From assembly GCA_017985015.1 (NCBI GenBank), contig JAGNYI010000014.1, positions 1,356-65,355 of the forward strand: a DNA stretch of 64,000 bases, in the 5' to 3' direction. Shown piece by piece: positions 18,246 through 25,993 of this stretch. This DNA is from Giesbergeria sp. Its GTDB lineage: Bacteria; Pseudomonadota; Gammaproteobacteria; Burkholderiales; Burkholderiaceae_C. The notes under the pieces were generated by a model. The model saw only the letters and a list, made by a program, of their open reading frames with translations. It was not told the DNA's origin and ran no database searches. Made by a program: the position numbers and the translations under genes. Positions within the stretch are counted from its first letter, which is position 1; the number at the start of each line of letters is the position of its first letter.

Positions 18246-19160
18246 ATGAGTGGATGCGGATCAGGCAGCTGCGGCTGCGCGGATACACCGAGCGCCAGCA
18301 AGGTGCTCAGCGATGCACAGCAGGCGGCTTACGACGCTATCGCGGTCAGTTTGGCACCTGAGCCAGCACCCGTGCAAGCGGCGCAAATTCCGACCCATGT
18401 TCGCCTGGCAAGCGTCAATGGTGTCGCGTTGCACGAAGCCGGTGTGCTGCTGGATCAAGAAGCGCTGCGCCAGCGTGCATGCACCGAGCTTCTGCGCCAG
18501 GAAGCGCAAAAGGCCGGACTGCTGGAAGCAGGCGATGTGCCGCTGACCGATGGAAGCACCAGCGAAGTTGCGTCGCTCGCCATCGAACGATTGCTGGAGC
18601 TGCAATTGTGTGTCGACGAGCCGTCGGAGGACGCCTGCCGGCGCTACTACGAGGCGCATCCCGCCGCGTTTGGCCATGGGGAGCGGGTGCATCTGCGCCA
18701 CGTCTTGTTTGCCGTCACACCTGGTGTGGACGTCAAGCTGCTTCGCCTGCGCGCAGAAGCTCTGCTGATCGAGTTGCGCTGTGCCGATGATGGCGGCGTG
18801 AGCTTTGCGGCTGCAGCAAAGCAATGGTCGAATTGCCCGAGCGGTGCCGCCGGTGGTGACCTGGGGTGGCTGACGCGCAGTGACTGCGCACCAGAATTCG
18901 CGCGCGACGTCTTTGGTGCGAGCGAAATCGGCGTGCTCGCTCGCCTGGTGCACAGCCGCTTTGGATTGCACGTGGTCGAGGTCGTGGCACGCGAAGCCGG
19001 CGAACGCCCGGCGTTCGAAGTGGTGAAAAGTGCGGCCGCGCAAAGCCTGCGCCAGCAAACCTGGGTGAACGCCCTGCGGCAGTACTTGCAGGTGCTCACG
19101 GGTGCCGCGCAGATCGAAGGTGTGGACATGGACAGCGCGGATTCGCCCCTGGTGCAGTAA
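18246..19160 (+). CDS. Parvulin-type peptidyl-prolyl isomerase of the nar operon
   Basis: This 304-residue protein has a C-terminal parvulin domain (about residues 135-250), with motifs VHLRHVLF and GGDLGWLTRSDCAPEF, preceded by a helical SurA/NifM-like segment. The first 12 residues are Cys/Gly-rich (MSGCGSGSCGCAD), an unusual tail that could bind metal. No signal peptide is visible, so it is probably cytoplasmic. It starts 23 bp after narI with a ribosome binding site (CAGGAG), which argues for a role in folding or maturation of nitrate reductase. That role is inference from position. Confidence 0.85.
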   Translation: MSGCGSGSCGCADTPSASKVLSDAQQAAYDAIAVSLAPEPAPVQAAQIPTHVRLASVNGVALHEAGVLLDQEALRQRACTELLRQEAQKAGLLEAGDVPLTDGSTSEVASLAIERLLELQLCVDEPSEDACRRYYEAHPAAFGHGERVHLRHVLFAVTPGVDVKLLRLRAEALLIELRCADDGGVSFAAAAKQWSNCPSGAAGGDLGWLTRSDCAPEFARDVFGASEIGVLARLVHSRFGLHVVEVVAREAGERPAFEVVKSAAAQSLRQQTWVNALRQYLQVLTGAAQIEGVDMDSADSPLVQ

Positions 19161-19167
19161 CACCAGC

Positions 19168-19854
19168 ATGCCCGGCGACGATTTGCTGAACCGCTTGCGC
19201 AGCTTCAACCGCGACGCGTTTCCCCAGTATCGCCAACAATTCCAGACGCTGGTTGAAGACGGCCAGCACCCGACGACGCTGTTCATCGGCTGCTCGGACT
19301 CGCGCCTGCTGCCCTATCTGCTGACGGGCGCCGGGCCGGGGGAGCTGTTTCTGGTGCGCAACGTCGGCGCCTTTGTGCCGCCCTACGACGGTTCGTACGG
19401 CCACCACGGCACGGCAGCAGCTATCGAATTTGCCGTGCTCAGCCTGCATGTCGAGCGCATTGTGGTGTGCGGGCACAGCCACTGCGGTGCCATCAAGGCC
19501 TTGTACGAGGAAGTGCCGGCTGAGGCCAACAACCTGCGCCGATGGCTCGATTTGGGGCGCGACGCCGCTCTGCCGGTGGTTCCCACGCCAGATGCACTGC
19601 GCCGCACCGAACAGCGTGCCGTGGTGCTGCAGCTCGAACGCTTGATGGAGTACCCCATGGTGCGCCGGCGCGTGGCGGAGGGCCAGATCAGCTTGCACGG
19701 CTGGCACTATGTCATTGAAGACGGCGAAGTGCACGTGTTTGACGTCGAGAGCGGTCACTTCGTAGCGGCCTCTGTGGCCAAGCACAGCGGTACAGGCCCA
19801 TACCACCCCTATGTGGAGCACGACGGGCAGGTCCTGTCGGATGAAAACCCTTAG
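19168..19854 (+). CDS. Beta-class carbonic anhydrase
   Basis: This 228-residue protein interconverts CO2 and bicarbonate. The zinc-binding signature of the beta class is clear: FIGCSDSRLLP (Cys and Asp-Arg pair) and VCGHSHCGAIKAL (His and Cys ligands). The start at 19168 (MPGDDLLNRLRSF) was chosen because it fits family N-termini and lies 7 bp after the preceding stop; an earlier start would overlap the isomerase gene. It is the last gene before the structured leader of nrdJ. Confidence 0.92.
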   Translation: MPGDDLLNRLRSFNRDAFPQYRQQFQTLVEDGQHPTTLFIGCSDSRLLPYLLTGAGPGELFLVRNVGAFVPPYDGSYGHHGTAAAIEFAVLSLHVERIVVCGHSHCGAIKALYEEVPAEANNLRRWLDLGRDAALPVVPTPDALRRTEQRAVVLQLERLMEYPMVRRRVAEGQISLHGWHYVIEDGEVHVFDVESGHFVAASVAKHSGTGPYHPYVEHDGQVLSDENP

Positions 19855-19950
19855 ACGGGCAGAAAATTGTAAAAAAGATTCTCTGCGAGCAGTTCGCGCT
19901 AAGTGCGCGCCAGGCTTGAAAACACCCCGCAGTCGCTGCGCTTTCTAGCA

Positions 19951-20048
19951 CAGGAAGGCAAGTCCTTCCCGGATGCCGGGATCGCCTGAAAAGGCTAAAC
20001 TGCCTCGGCTTTCCGAGCCCACATTTCACGGTGGGTGGACTTCGCCCG
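19951..20048 (+). ncRNA. Multi-hairpin leader RNA upstream of nrdJ
   Basis: The segment can fold into a closed multi-branch structure. A closing helix pairs GGCAAGTCC (19957-19965) with GGACTTCGCC (20037-20046), 9 bp with one bulged C. Inside are four hairpins: TCCCGG-atg-CCGGGA (19967-19981), GCCT-GAAA-AGGC with a GNRA tetraloop (19984-19995), CTCGG-cttt-CCGAG (20004-20017) and CCCAC-N8-GTGGG (20018-20035). An alternative local pairing GGAAGG/CCTTCC (19953-19969) competes with the closing helix. It is followed 2 nt later by an intrinsic terminator. No cobalamin-riboswitch B12 box (GCCACTG) is present. This layout is what one expects of a cis-regulatory RNA for the B12-dependent reductase gene; the ligand is unknown. 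The upstream part of the gap (19855-19950) shows no gene. Confidence 0.7.
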
Positions 20049-20070
20049 ACGCGCTGTGCAGCGCGTTTTT
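20049..20070 (+). terminator. Intrinsic terminator in the nrdJ leader
   Basis: ACGCGCTG-TG-CAGCGCGT is a perfect inverted repeat (20049-20066), with realistically 6-7 bp and a 4-6 nt loop, directly followed by TTTTT (20066-20070). It ends 25 bp before the chosen nrdJ ATG, so it is placed to attenuate nrdJ. The upstream copy of CGCGCT at about 19891-19896 could pair with the 3' arm as an anti-terminator. Confidence 0.75.
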
Positions 20071-20094
20071 GTCACATTACCTACGGACTCCACC

Positions 20095-22527
20095 ATGAAG
20101 AGAGAAGACCTGGGCCGCGCGCAAGACGTCACGGCCATCCAGCCCATCAGCCTTGATGTACTGCAGGAAAAATATCTCAAACCGGGGGAGACCAGCGTCG
20201 AGGACCTCTTTCGCCGCGTAGCGCATGCACTGGCTTCCGTCGAAGCCGAGGGCGAGCGCGAAAAATACGAAGCCCTGTTCCTGGCGAACATGCACGCGGG
20301 CGCGATTGGCGCCGGGCGCATCATGAGCGCTGCTGGCACCACGATCCAGGCGACGCTGATCAACTGCTTTGTGCAGCCCGTGGGCGATTGCATTCAAGGC
20401 ATGGACGACGAAGGCTTTCCTGGCATTTACGAAGCACTGCGCGAAGCCGCCGAAACCATGCGCCGTGGCGGCGGTGTGGGCTACGACTTCTCGCGCATTC
20501 GGCCACGCGGGGCCGAGGTCAAGGGCACGCACTCGATGGCGTCCGGGCCTTGCAGCTATATCAACGTCTTTGACCAGTCCTGCTCCACGGTGGAAAGCGC
20601 GGGGGCGCGCCGCGGCGCGCAGATGGGCGTGCTGCGTATTGACCACCCGGACGTGATGGATTTCATCACCGCCAAGCGCACCCCTGGGCGTTGGAATAAT
20701 TTCAATGTCTCGGTGGGGGTGAGCGACGCCTTTGTTCAGGCCGTGCTGGATGACCAGCCCTGGGAGCTGGTGCACAAGGCGCGCCCGGGGGCCACGGTCA
20801 TGGGCAATGGCGCCTACCAGCGCGCCGACGGCAAATGGGTCTACGAAAGCCTGCCGGCGCGCGAGCTGTGGGACACGATCATGAAGTCCACTTACGACTT
20901 CGCCGAGCCCGGCATCCTGTTCCTGGATCAGATCAACACCGACAACAACCTGCACTATTGCGAGGACATCAACGCCACCAATCCCTGCGGCGAGCAGCCC
21001 CTGCCGTCGTACGGATGCTGCGATCTGGGGCCCATCATCCTGACGCGTTTCGTGCGCCATCCCTTCGGCTTCGACGGCGTGCCGGGCTTTGATTTTGCCG
21101 CCTTCGAAAAATCGGTCGCGCTGCAGGTGCGTGCGCTGGACAACGTGCTCGACGTCACTTTTTGGCCCTTGCCGCAGCAGCGCGACGAAGCCCATGCCAA
21201 GCGCCGCATTGGCGTTGGCTTCACCGGCATGGGCAACACGCTGGCCATGCTCTGCGTTCGTTACGACAAGGAGGAGGGCCGCGCCATGGCGGCACGCATC
21301 GCCGAGCACATGCGCGATGCCGCGTATTCGGCTTCGGTGGATCTGGCGATCGAAAAGGGCGGTTTTCCCAAGTTTGATGCTGACGGCTATTTGGCCAGCG
21401 GCACCTTTGCCAGCCGCCTCCCCGAGCCCATCAAGGCGCGCATCCGCGAACACGGCATCCGCAACAGCCACTTGCTGTCGATCGCGCCCACAGGCACGGT
21501 GAGCCTGGCCTTTGCGGACAACGCGTCCAACGGCATCGAGCCGCCTTTCTCCTGGATGTACAAGCGGCGCAAGCGCGAGGCCGATGGTTCCATGGCCGAA
21601 TACTCTGTGGAAGACCACGCTTGGCGCCTGTACCGCGAGTTGGGTGGGGACGTGAACAAGCTGCCCGATTATTTCGTCTCGGCGCTGGAAATGTCGGCCG
21701 ATGGCCACATTGCCATGATGAAAACGGTGCAGCCTTTTGTCGACACGGCGATTTCCAAGACGGTCAACATCCCCGCCGACTACCCGTATGAAGACTTCAA
21801 GGGCCTGTATCTGCAGGCCTGGCGTGCCAAGCTCAAGGGCTTGGCCACTTACCGGCCCAACAGCATCCTCGGTTCGGTGCTGGAAACGCATGCGGCCCCC
21901 GGCAGCGAAGCAGCCGTCGCGCCGGAGGCAGCGCCCGTGGACCCCATGCGCTCGGTGATTGAAAGCCGCCCCAAGGGGGCGCTCTCGGCCGTGGCCGAAA
22001 AGGTGGATTACTGGACGCAGGAAGGGCAAAAGCGTTTGTACCTCGTGGTGTCCTTTCTTCCAGTACCTGATCCCGAGACGGGAGGCCTGATTGACCGCGC
22101 TATTGAATTCTTCATGCCGGTGGGCCAGAGCGGCGAGTCGCAGCAATGGGTGACGTCGAGCATGCGCTTGCTGTCGCTCGCAGCACGCGGCGGTTTTCTG
22201 GAGCGCGCGCTCAGCGACATGCGCAAGGTGGCCTGGGACCGCGGCCCCGTGCGCCTGGGGACGCACCAGAAGGCCGACGGAACCGTGGTGCCCATGTGGC
22301 ACGACTCGGAAGTTGCTGCCATCGCCTATGCCGTCCAGAACATTCTGGCGCGTCGCGCCCGACCCTTTTCCGGTGACGAAGAGCTGCCCGTAGGCGATGC
22401 TGCGCTAGCCGCCGTTTCGCCCGTCATGGTCGGCAAGAAGTGCAGCGAATGCGGCGCGCACGCCATGATCCGCAAGGACGGCTGCGACTACTGCACCCAG
22501 TGCGGCCACCTGGGCAGCTGCGGCTGA
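20095..22527 (+). CDS. nrdJ: Adenosylcobalamin-dependent (class II) ribonucleotide reductase
   Basis: NrdJ reduces ribonucleotides to deoxyribonucleotides using a B12-generated radical and so works with or without oxygen. The protein is about 810 residues from this ATG. Class II features include [13 protein letters not shown] near residue 95 (redox Cys), [20 protein letters not shown] (active-site loop), and a C-terminal zinc-ribbon-like tail with CSECGAHAM and [14 protein letters not shown]. The ATG at 20095 ([12 protein letters not shown]) was preferred because an in-frame GTG at 20035 would place the leader and terminator inside the coding region. It heads a tightly packed five-gene unit with nnrS, a nitroreductase, a small protein and a hemerythrin. 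Confidence 0.93.
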   Translation: MKREDLGRAQDVTAIQPISLDVLQEKYLKPGETSVEDLFRRVAHALASVEAEGEREKYEALFLANMHAGAIGAGRIMSAAGTTIQATLINCFVQPVGDCIQGMDDEGFPGIYEALREAAETMRRGGGVGYDFSRIRPRGAEVKGTHSMASGPCSYINVFDQSCSTVESAGARRGAQMGVLRIDHPDVMDFITAKRTPGRWNNFNVSVGVSDAFVQAVLDDQPWELVHKARPGATVMGNGAYQRADGKWVYESLPARELWDTIMKSTYDFAEPGILFLDQINTDNNLHYCEDINATNPCGEQPLPSYGCCDLGPIILTRFVRHPFGFDGVPGFDFAAFEKSVALQVRALDNVLDVTFWPLPQQRDEAHAKRRIGVGFTGMGNTLAMLCVRYDKEEGRAMAARIAEHMRDAAYSASVDLAIEKGGFPKFDADGYLASGTFASRLPEPIKARIREHGIRNSHLLSIAPTGTVSLAFADNASNGIEPPFSWMYKRRKREADGSMAEYSVEDHAWRLYRELGGDVNKLPDYFVSALEMSADGHIAMMKTVQPFVDTAISKTVNIPADYPYEDFKGLYLQAWRAKLKGLATYRPNSILGSVLETHAAPGSEAAVAPEAAPVDPMRSVIESRPKGALSAVAEKVDYWTQEGQKRLYLVVSFLPVPDPETGGLIDRAIEFFMPVGQSGESQQWVTSSMRLLSLAARGGFLERALSDMRKVAWDRGPVRLGTHQKADGTVVPMWHDSEVAAIAYAVQNILARRARPFSGDEELPVGDAALAAVSPVMVGKKCSECGAHAMIRKDGCDYCTQCGHLGSCG

Positions 22528-22537
22528 GCCTGCTGCA

Positions 22538-23842
22538 TTGCGCGTGCCCGGTCCGTCGGCCCCAAGCAAGCCCTCGGCCGAAGCGCGCGCCCGGCTGGAT
22601 CTGCGCTGGCGTGCGGCGCATCTGCTGATCGCGCCGCACCGCCTGGCCTTTTTTCTCGCCATGCTGCTGCTGGCCGTATCGGCACTGTGGTGGGCGCTGA
22701 TCCAGGCGTCGCGCGTGGCCGGTGCTCCGGCCATGGAGCCGGTGCTGCCCGGCGCCTTGGCGCACGGTGCGCTCATGGTGTTCGGTTTCTTTCCCCTGTT
22801 TTTTTCGGGCTTTCTCTTCACTGCAGGACCCAAGTGGCTGCGCGTGCCGCCCTGGCCGGTGCGTAGGCTCCTTCCGCCTTTAATCTTGCTGGCACTCGGC
22901 TGGCTGGTCTGGTTGCTGGGTGCCCAGGTGCAACCGACGTTGGCACTGGCTGGTGCAAGCCTGGCCTTGCTTGCCATGGTGTGGATCAGCCTCCTGTTCT
23001 GGGGCCTGCTGCGGCAAAGCCAGGCGGAGGATCGCACCCATGCGCGCGTGATTGCCGTGGCGTTCATCGTGGGCACGGTGTGCGTCGCTGGCCTTGCGCT
23101 GGCTTTGGCGCTGGGCGCGCCCAGTGTGGCCCGCCGGTTCGTTCTCACCGGTCTCTGGGGGCTCGATGGGCTTGTGTTCGTGACCGTGGCACACCGCATG
23201 CTGCCCTTTTTTTCGCTGCCGTCCGATCACGGCACAGGCAGTGAGAACCCCTGGGGCACCCTGGGTTTGCTCGCGGGTGCGGCTGGTTTTGAGGCGCTGG
23301 CGGTGTGGATCGAAGCGGATGCGCCCGCAGTGCCCTGGAGCTTTGCGTGGGAATTGCTCCACGGCTTGGCAGAATGGGGAGTCGGCGCGGTTTTGCTCTG
23401 GCGCGCCTGGGGCTGGGCGCGGCGCCAGAGCCTGCGCAACCGCTTGCTGCGCATGTTCTTCCTGGGTTTCGTCTGGCTGGGCCTGGCCTTTGTTTTGCAC
23501 GGTGCTGCCCGCTGGATCGCCCTGTCTGGTGAGCCGCAATGGGGCCTGGGTGCCACGCACGCGCTGGGCATGGGGTGCTTCGCCTCGCTGATGCTGGCCA
23601 TGGTGACGCGGGTGTCTGCGGGGCACAGTGGTCGGGCGCAGGTGGCGGACAACGCGGTATGGGTCTTGTTCTGTTTGTTGCAAGTGGCAGTGGTCCTGCG
23701 TTTGATTGCGGTGCTGGCTGGACCCAGCGCACCGCATGTACTGCTGCTTGCTGCCGCGTTGTGGGCCGCAGCGGTGCTGGAATGGGCACGGCGCCTTGCC
23801 TCCTGGTACGGCCGGCTGCGCCCTGACGGGCGTGCCGGGTGA
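22538..23842 (+). CDS. nnrS: NnrS family haem-copper membrane protein
   Basis: NnrS proteins are polytopic membrane proteins linked to nitric oxide and nitrosative stress in denitrifiers. This one has about 434 residues with roughly 12 hydrophobic helices and family-type segments such as LIAPHRLAFFLAMLLLAVSA, HGALMVFGFFPLFFSGFLF, VAHRMLPFFS and HALGMGCFASLMLAMVTRVS (several conserved His). The start is uncertain: TTG 22538 lies 11 bp after the nrdJ stop, and no ATG occurs before the first helix. The 3' end overlaps the next start, so it belongs to the nrdJ unit. Confidence 0.85.
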   Translation: MRVPGPSAPSKPSAEARARLDLRWRAAHLLIAPHRLAFFLAMLLLAVSALWWALIQASRVAGAPAMEPVLPGALAHGALMVFGFFPLFFSGFLFTAGPKWLRVPPWPVRRLLPPLILLALGWLVWLLGAQVQPTLALAGASLALLAMVWISLLFWGLLRQSQAEDRTHARVIAVAFIVGTVCVAGLALALALGAPSVARRFVLTGLWGLDGLVFVTVAHRMLPFFSLPSDHGTGSENPWGTLGLLAGAAGFEALAVWIEADAPAVPWSFAWELLHGLAEWGVGAVLLWRAWGWARRQSLRNRLLRMFFLGFVWLGLAFVLHGAARWIALSGEPQWGLGATHALGMGCFASLMLAMVTRVSAGHSGRAQVADNAVWVLFCLLQVAVVLRLIAVLAGPSAPHVLLLAAALWAAAVLEWARRLASWYGRLRPDGRAG

Positions 23843-24498
23843 CAATGGCGGCTATGCACGACACGGCCTCCCACGCTGCGTTCGCCTCCGGGCAGGAATG
23901 CGCAGACTTTGCAGCAGCGCTGATGCAGGCGCGCCAGACCATTTTGCCCAAGCGGCTGGGCGAGCCCGCGCCCACGCTGGTGCAGTTGGCGCATATCCTG
24001 GCGAGCGCAGCGCACGCGCCGGACCATGGTCAGTTGTTGCCCTGGCGCTTTGTGCAGGTGCCTGCCGCAGCGCGGCCTGCGCTCGCTGAGGCCTTTGGCC
24101 AGGCTCTGCACGAGCGCGATGCACTGGCCACGCCCGAGCAGCTGGCTCAGGCGCGCGAAAAGGCTTTTCGCTCTCCGGTGCTGCTGCTGGTGGTAGTGGA
24201 CCTGGCCTGCGGCGACCCGGAGATCGAGGCGGGCGAGCGCATTGTGTCGGCTGGCTGCGCGGTGCAGAACATGCTGCTGATGGCGACGGCACTGGGTTTT
24301 GGTTCGGCGTTGACCAGTGGCAAGGCCCTGTCCTCCGCCCCGCTGCGCACGCTGTTTGGCCTTGATGCCGGGCAGCAGGCGCTGTGTTTCGTCAACATTG
24401 GCACCGTGGTGTCCCCCAAACGTGCCCGAGTTCGGCCAGCCACCGCTGCGTATGTGGACCTGTTGGACGTGCATGCCCAGCCTTCTGTTGCGCCCTGA
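23839..24498 (+). CDS. Nitroreductase family protein (YdjA-like)
   Basis: This 219-residue FMN-dependent nitroreductase-fold protein includes AHILASAAHAPDHGQLLPWRF (conserved FMN-contact region), AREKAFRSPVLLLVVVD, GCAVQNMLLMATALGFGSAL and FVNIGTVVSPKRARVRP. The substrate cannot be told from sequence. The GTG at 23839 overlaps the nnrS stop; ATG codons at 23845 and 23854 are alternatives. It sits in the compact nrdJ-nnrS unit, which hints at a role under low oxygen or nitrosative conditions, by inference only. Confidence 0.85.
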   Translation: MTMAAMHDTASHAAFASGQECADFAAALMQARQTILPKRLGEPAPTLVQLAHILASAAHAPDHGQLLPWRFVQVPAAARPALAEAFGQALHERDALATPEQLAQAREKAFRSPVLLLVVVDLACGDPEIEAGERIVSAGCAVQNMLLMATALGFGSALTSGKALSSAPLRTLFGLDAGQQALCFVNIGTVVSPKRARVRPATAAYVDLLDVHAQPSVAP

Positions 24499-24536
24499 AC
24501 AAGCGCCACCGTTTTTTTGAACCCCGGAATCAGCCC

Positions 24537-24941
24537 ATGGAAATCTCTTGTTTTGACGATCTGCTGCAAGCCGCACGCGCGCAGGCCGAGTCCCAGCGCC
24601 TGCTGTTTGTGTTTGTCGGTGTCGAATTGCCCGACGAGGCCACGCCCGCCCAGCGCGAGCGCTTTGCCCAGGGCGAAGGCGGTGCGCTGGTGCCTCAGAT
24701 GTGCGTGGACAAAGCGCCTGACGAGCTTGCGTCATTTGACGCGCTGGTCCAGGAGGCAGCCCAGTTCGGCAAGGACTGGACTTTGGTTTTTGCCGCCGCC
24801 ATGTCGGGCACCTTGAACCGCGCGCCCACCAGCGGCGACGCCGAGCTGCCGCTGGAGAGCATGGTGGACGCCATCAAGCGCGGCGTGCATGCGGGCTTGA
24901 TCCCGTTTGATCGCACAGGCCACGCGGTGCAGATCGATTGA
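24537..24941 (+). CDS. Conserved small protein of the nrdJ unit
   Basis: This 134-residue cytoplasmic protein (MEISCFDDLLQAARAQAESQ...) has no signal peptide or membrane segment. It is rich in acidic residues and has no cofactor motif I can recognise. I recall database entries for similar comamonad proteins named ribonucleotide reductase subunit alpha, but the length excludes a catalytic subunit and that name probably arises from being near nrdJ. The ATG at 24537 was chosen because upstream codons overlap the nitroreductase. It overlaps the next gene by 4 bases. Function unknown. Confidence 0.75.
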   Translation: MEISCFDDLLQAARAQAESQRLLFVFVGVELPDEATPAQRERFAQGEGGALVPQMCVDKAPDELASFDALVQEAAQFGKDWTLVFAAAMSGTLNRAPTSGDAELPLESMVDAIKRGVHAGLIPFDRTGHAVQID

Positions 24942-25501
24942 CGGTGGCAATCCCTTCCCGCGGCATCCCTCTGCCCGGCTTTGGTGCGCCGGCCGTGGGT
25001 TTCGATACCCCGTTCGAGATGCTGGAAGCCTGCCACGAGCGCGTGCAGCGCACGCTGGCACTGCAGCAGCGCCTGTGTGAGCACCTGCAAACCACAGGCT
25101 GCGACGCGTCGGCCCGCAGCGCTGCGGGCGACGTGCTGCGCTATTTCGACATCGCTGCGCCCTTGCACCATGAAGACGAGGAACGCCATGTCTTTCCCGC
25201 CTTGCACGCGGTGCTGGACGAAGCTTTGCTTGCGGCCGTAACGCGCCTGCAGGCCGAGCATGTCGCCATGGCGCATCGCTGGGCGATGGCCCGCAGCGCC
25301 TTGCTGGCGCTGGCAGGCGGCAGCATCACGCAGTTTTCTGCCGAGCAGTTGGCAGCACTGGACGCTTTTGCTGCCGGCTATGCAGAGCACATCCGCACCG
25401 AAGAAGAGTGGGTCTACCCAGCCGCGCGCGCGGCCATGGATGCTGGCACGCTGCAGGCCATGGGACGCGACATGCGGCAGCGGCGCGGTGCCACGCAATA
25501 A
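24938..25501 (+). CDS. Hemerythrin HHE-domain protein
   Basis: This 187-residue four-helix protein carries hemerythrin-like iron ligands: the histidine in LEACHERVQ (helix 1), HHEDEERHVFPAL (helix 2), LQAEHVAMAHR (helix 3) and YAEHIRTEEEWVYPAA (helix 4). Such proteins bind a di-iron centre and take part in oxygen or nitric oxide sensing, repair of iron proteins, or storage. The start is TTG 24938 (overlapping the previous stop) or GTG 24944. It is the last gene of the nrdJ-nnrS unit; a palindromic element follows. Confidence 0.85.
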   Translation: MTVAIPSRGIPLPGFGAPAVGFDTPFEMLEACHERVQRTLALQQRLCEHLQTTGCDASARSAAGDVLRYFDIAAPLHHEDEERHVFPALHAVLDEALLAAVTRLQAEHVAMAHRWAMARSALLALAGGSITQFSAEQLAALDAFAAGYAEHIRTEEEWVYPAARAAMDAGTLQAMGRDMRQRRGATQ

Positions 25502-25504
25502 TTG

Positions 25505-25556
25505 CTATTATTTTTGTAGCTAGTTACGCTTATGAAATAAGCGCTAGAGGCCTATT
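25505..25556 (+). repeat. Palindromic element, copy 3 of 6
   Basis: The sequence ctattatttttgtagctagtta leads into a perfect hairpin CGCTTAT-gaa-ATAAGCG (25527-25543) followed by CTAGAGGCC. It lies 4 bp after the hemerythrin stop and before the convergent DUF3567 gene. There is no T-run, so it is not an intrinsic terminator on the plus strand. Confidence 0.75.
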
Positions 25557-25575
25557 TGATGCCAAAAATTCAGCG

Positions 25576-25866
25576 CTAATGCACCACCACCGGGTGCTGT
25601 GCCAGCCCGGTATAGCCTTCCAGCGTGGCTTCCACCTCTTCCTGGGTGGGCGCATCGCGCTGCCAGGCCAGGATCTGGAGCTGGAACATCTCGGCCCAGG
25701 AGCCGTCGAGGTAGACCTCCTTGCCGGTGCGCTTGTCGACAATTTCAAAACCGTGGCGCGCCAACTGCAGCGGCGCCGGCCCGTCGTCGGAGGAAACCTC
25801 CACGCGGTCGGCATCGGGCAGCATGTGCACCACCACAAAAGAATCCGAGTCGTAGAGCATGTTCAT
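25576..25866 (-). CDS. DUF3567 family protein
   Basis: This 96-residue protein begins MNMLYDSDSFVVVHMLPDAD, the conserved opening of the betaproteobacterial DUF3567 family. The start at 25866 was chosen because a strong AGGAGG lies about 7 bases upstream on the minus strand; the frame extends further upstream without homology. No signal or membrane segment is seen. The gene product is small and acidic, and its function is unknown. It is convergent with the hemerythrin gene. Confidence 0.85.
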   Translation of the reverse strand: MNMLYDSDSFVVVHMLPDADRVEVSSDDGPAPLQLARHGFEIVDKRTGKEVYLDGSWAEMFQLQILAWQRDAPTQEEVEATLEGYTGLAQHPVVVH

Positions 25867-25993
25867 GGCGTTCCTCCTGCGCTTGTAGTCATTGTCAGAT
25901 GGATTCGATGCGCCAGAGTTCAAGCGCTCACAATGACTGCACGGCTTGTCTGTTTGTGCCTACAGCGTGGCCTCGATCCGACAATCCGCCTTC

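Noticed and set aside
19855..20094. Cobalamin riboswitch upstream of the B12-dependent reductase
   Set aside because: No B12 box (GCCACTG) is present and the helix layout differs; kept as an unassigned structured leader.
20035..20094. Upstream in-frame GTG start for nrdJ
   Set aside because: It would put 20 residues encoded by the terminator hairpin on the protein and shows no ribosome binding site; ATG 20095 is preferred.
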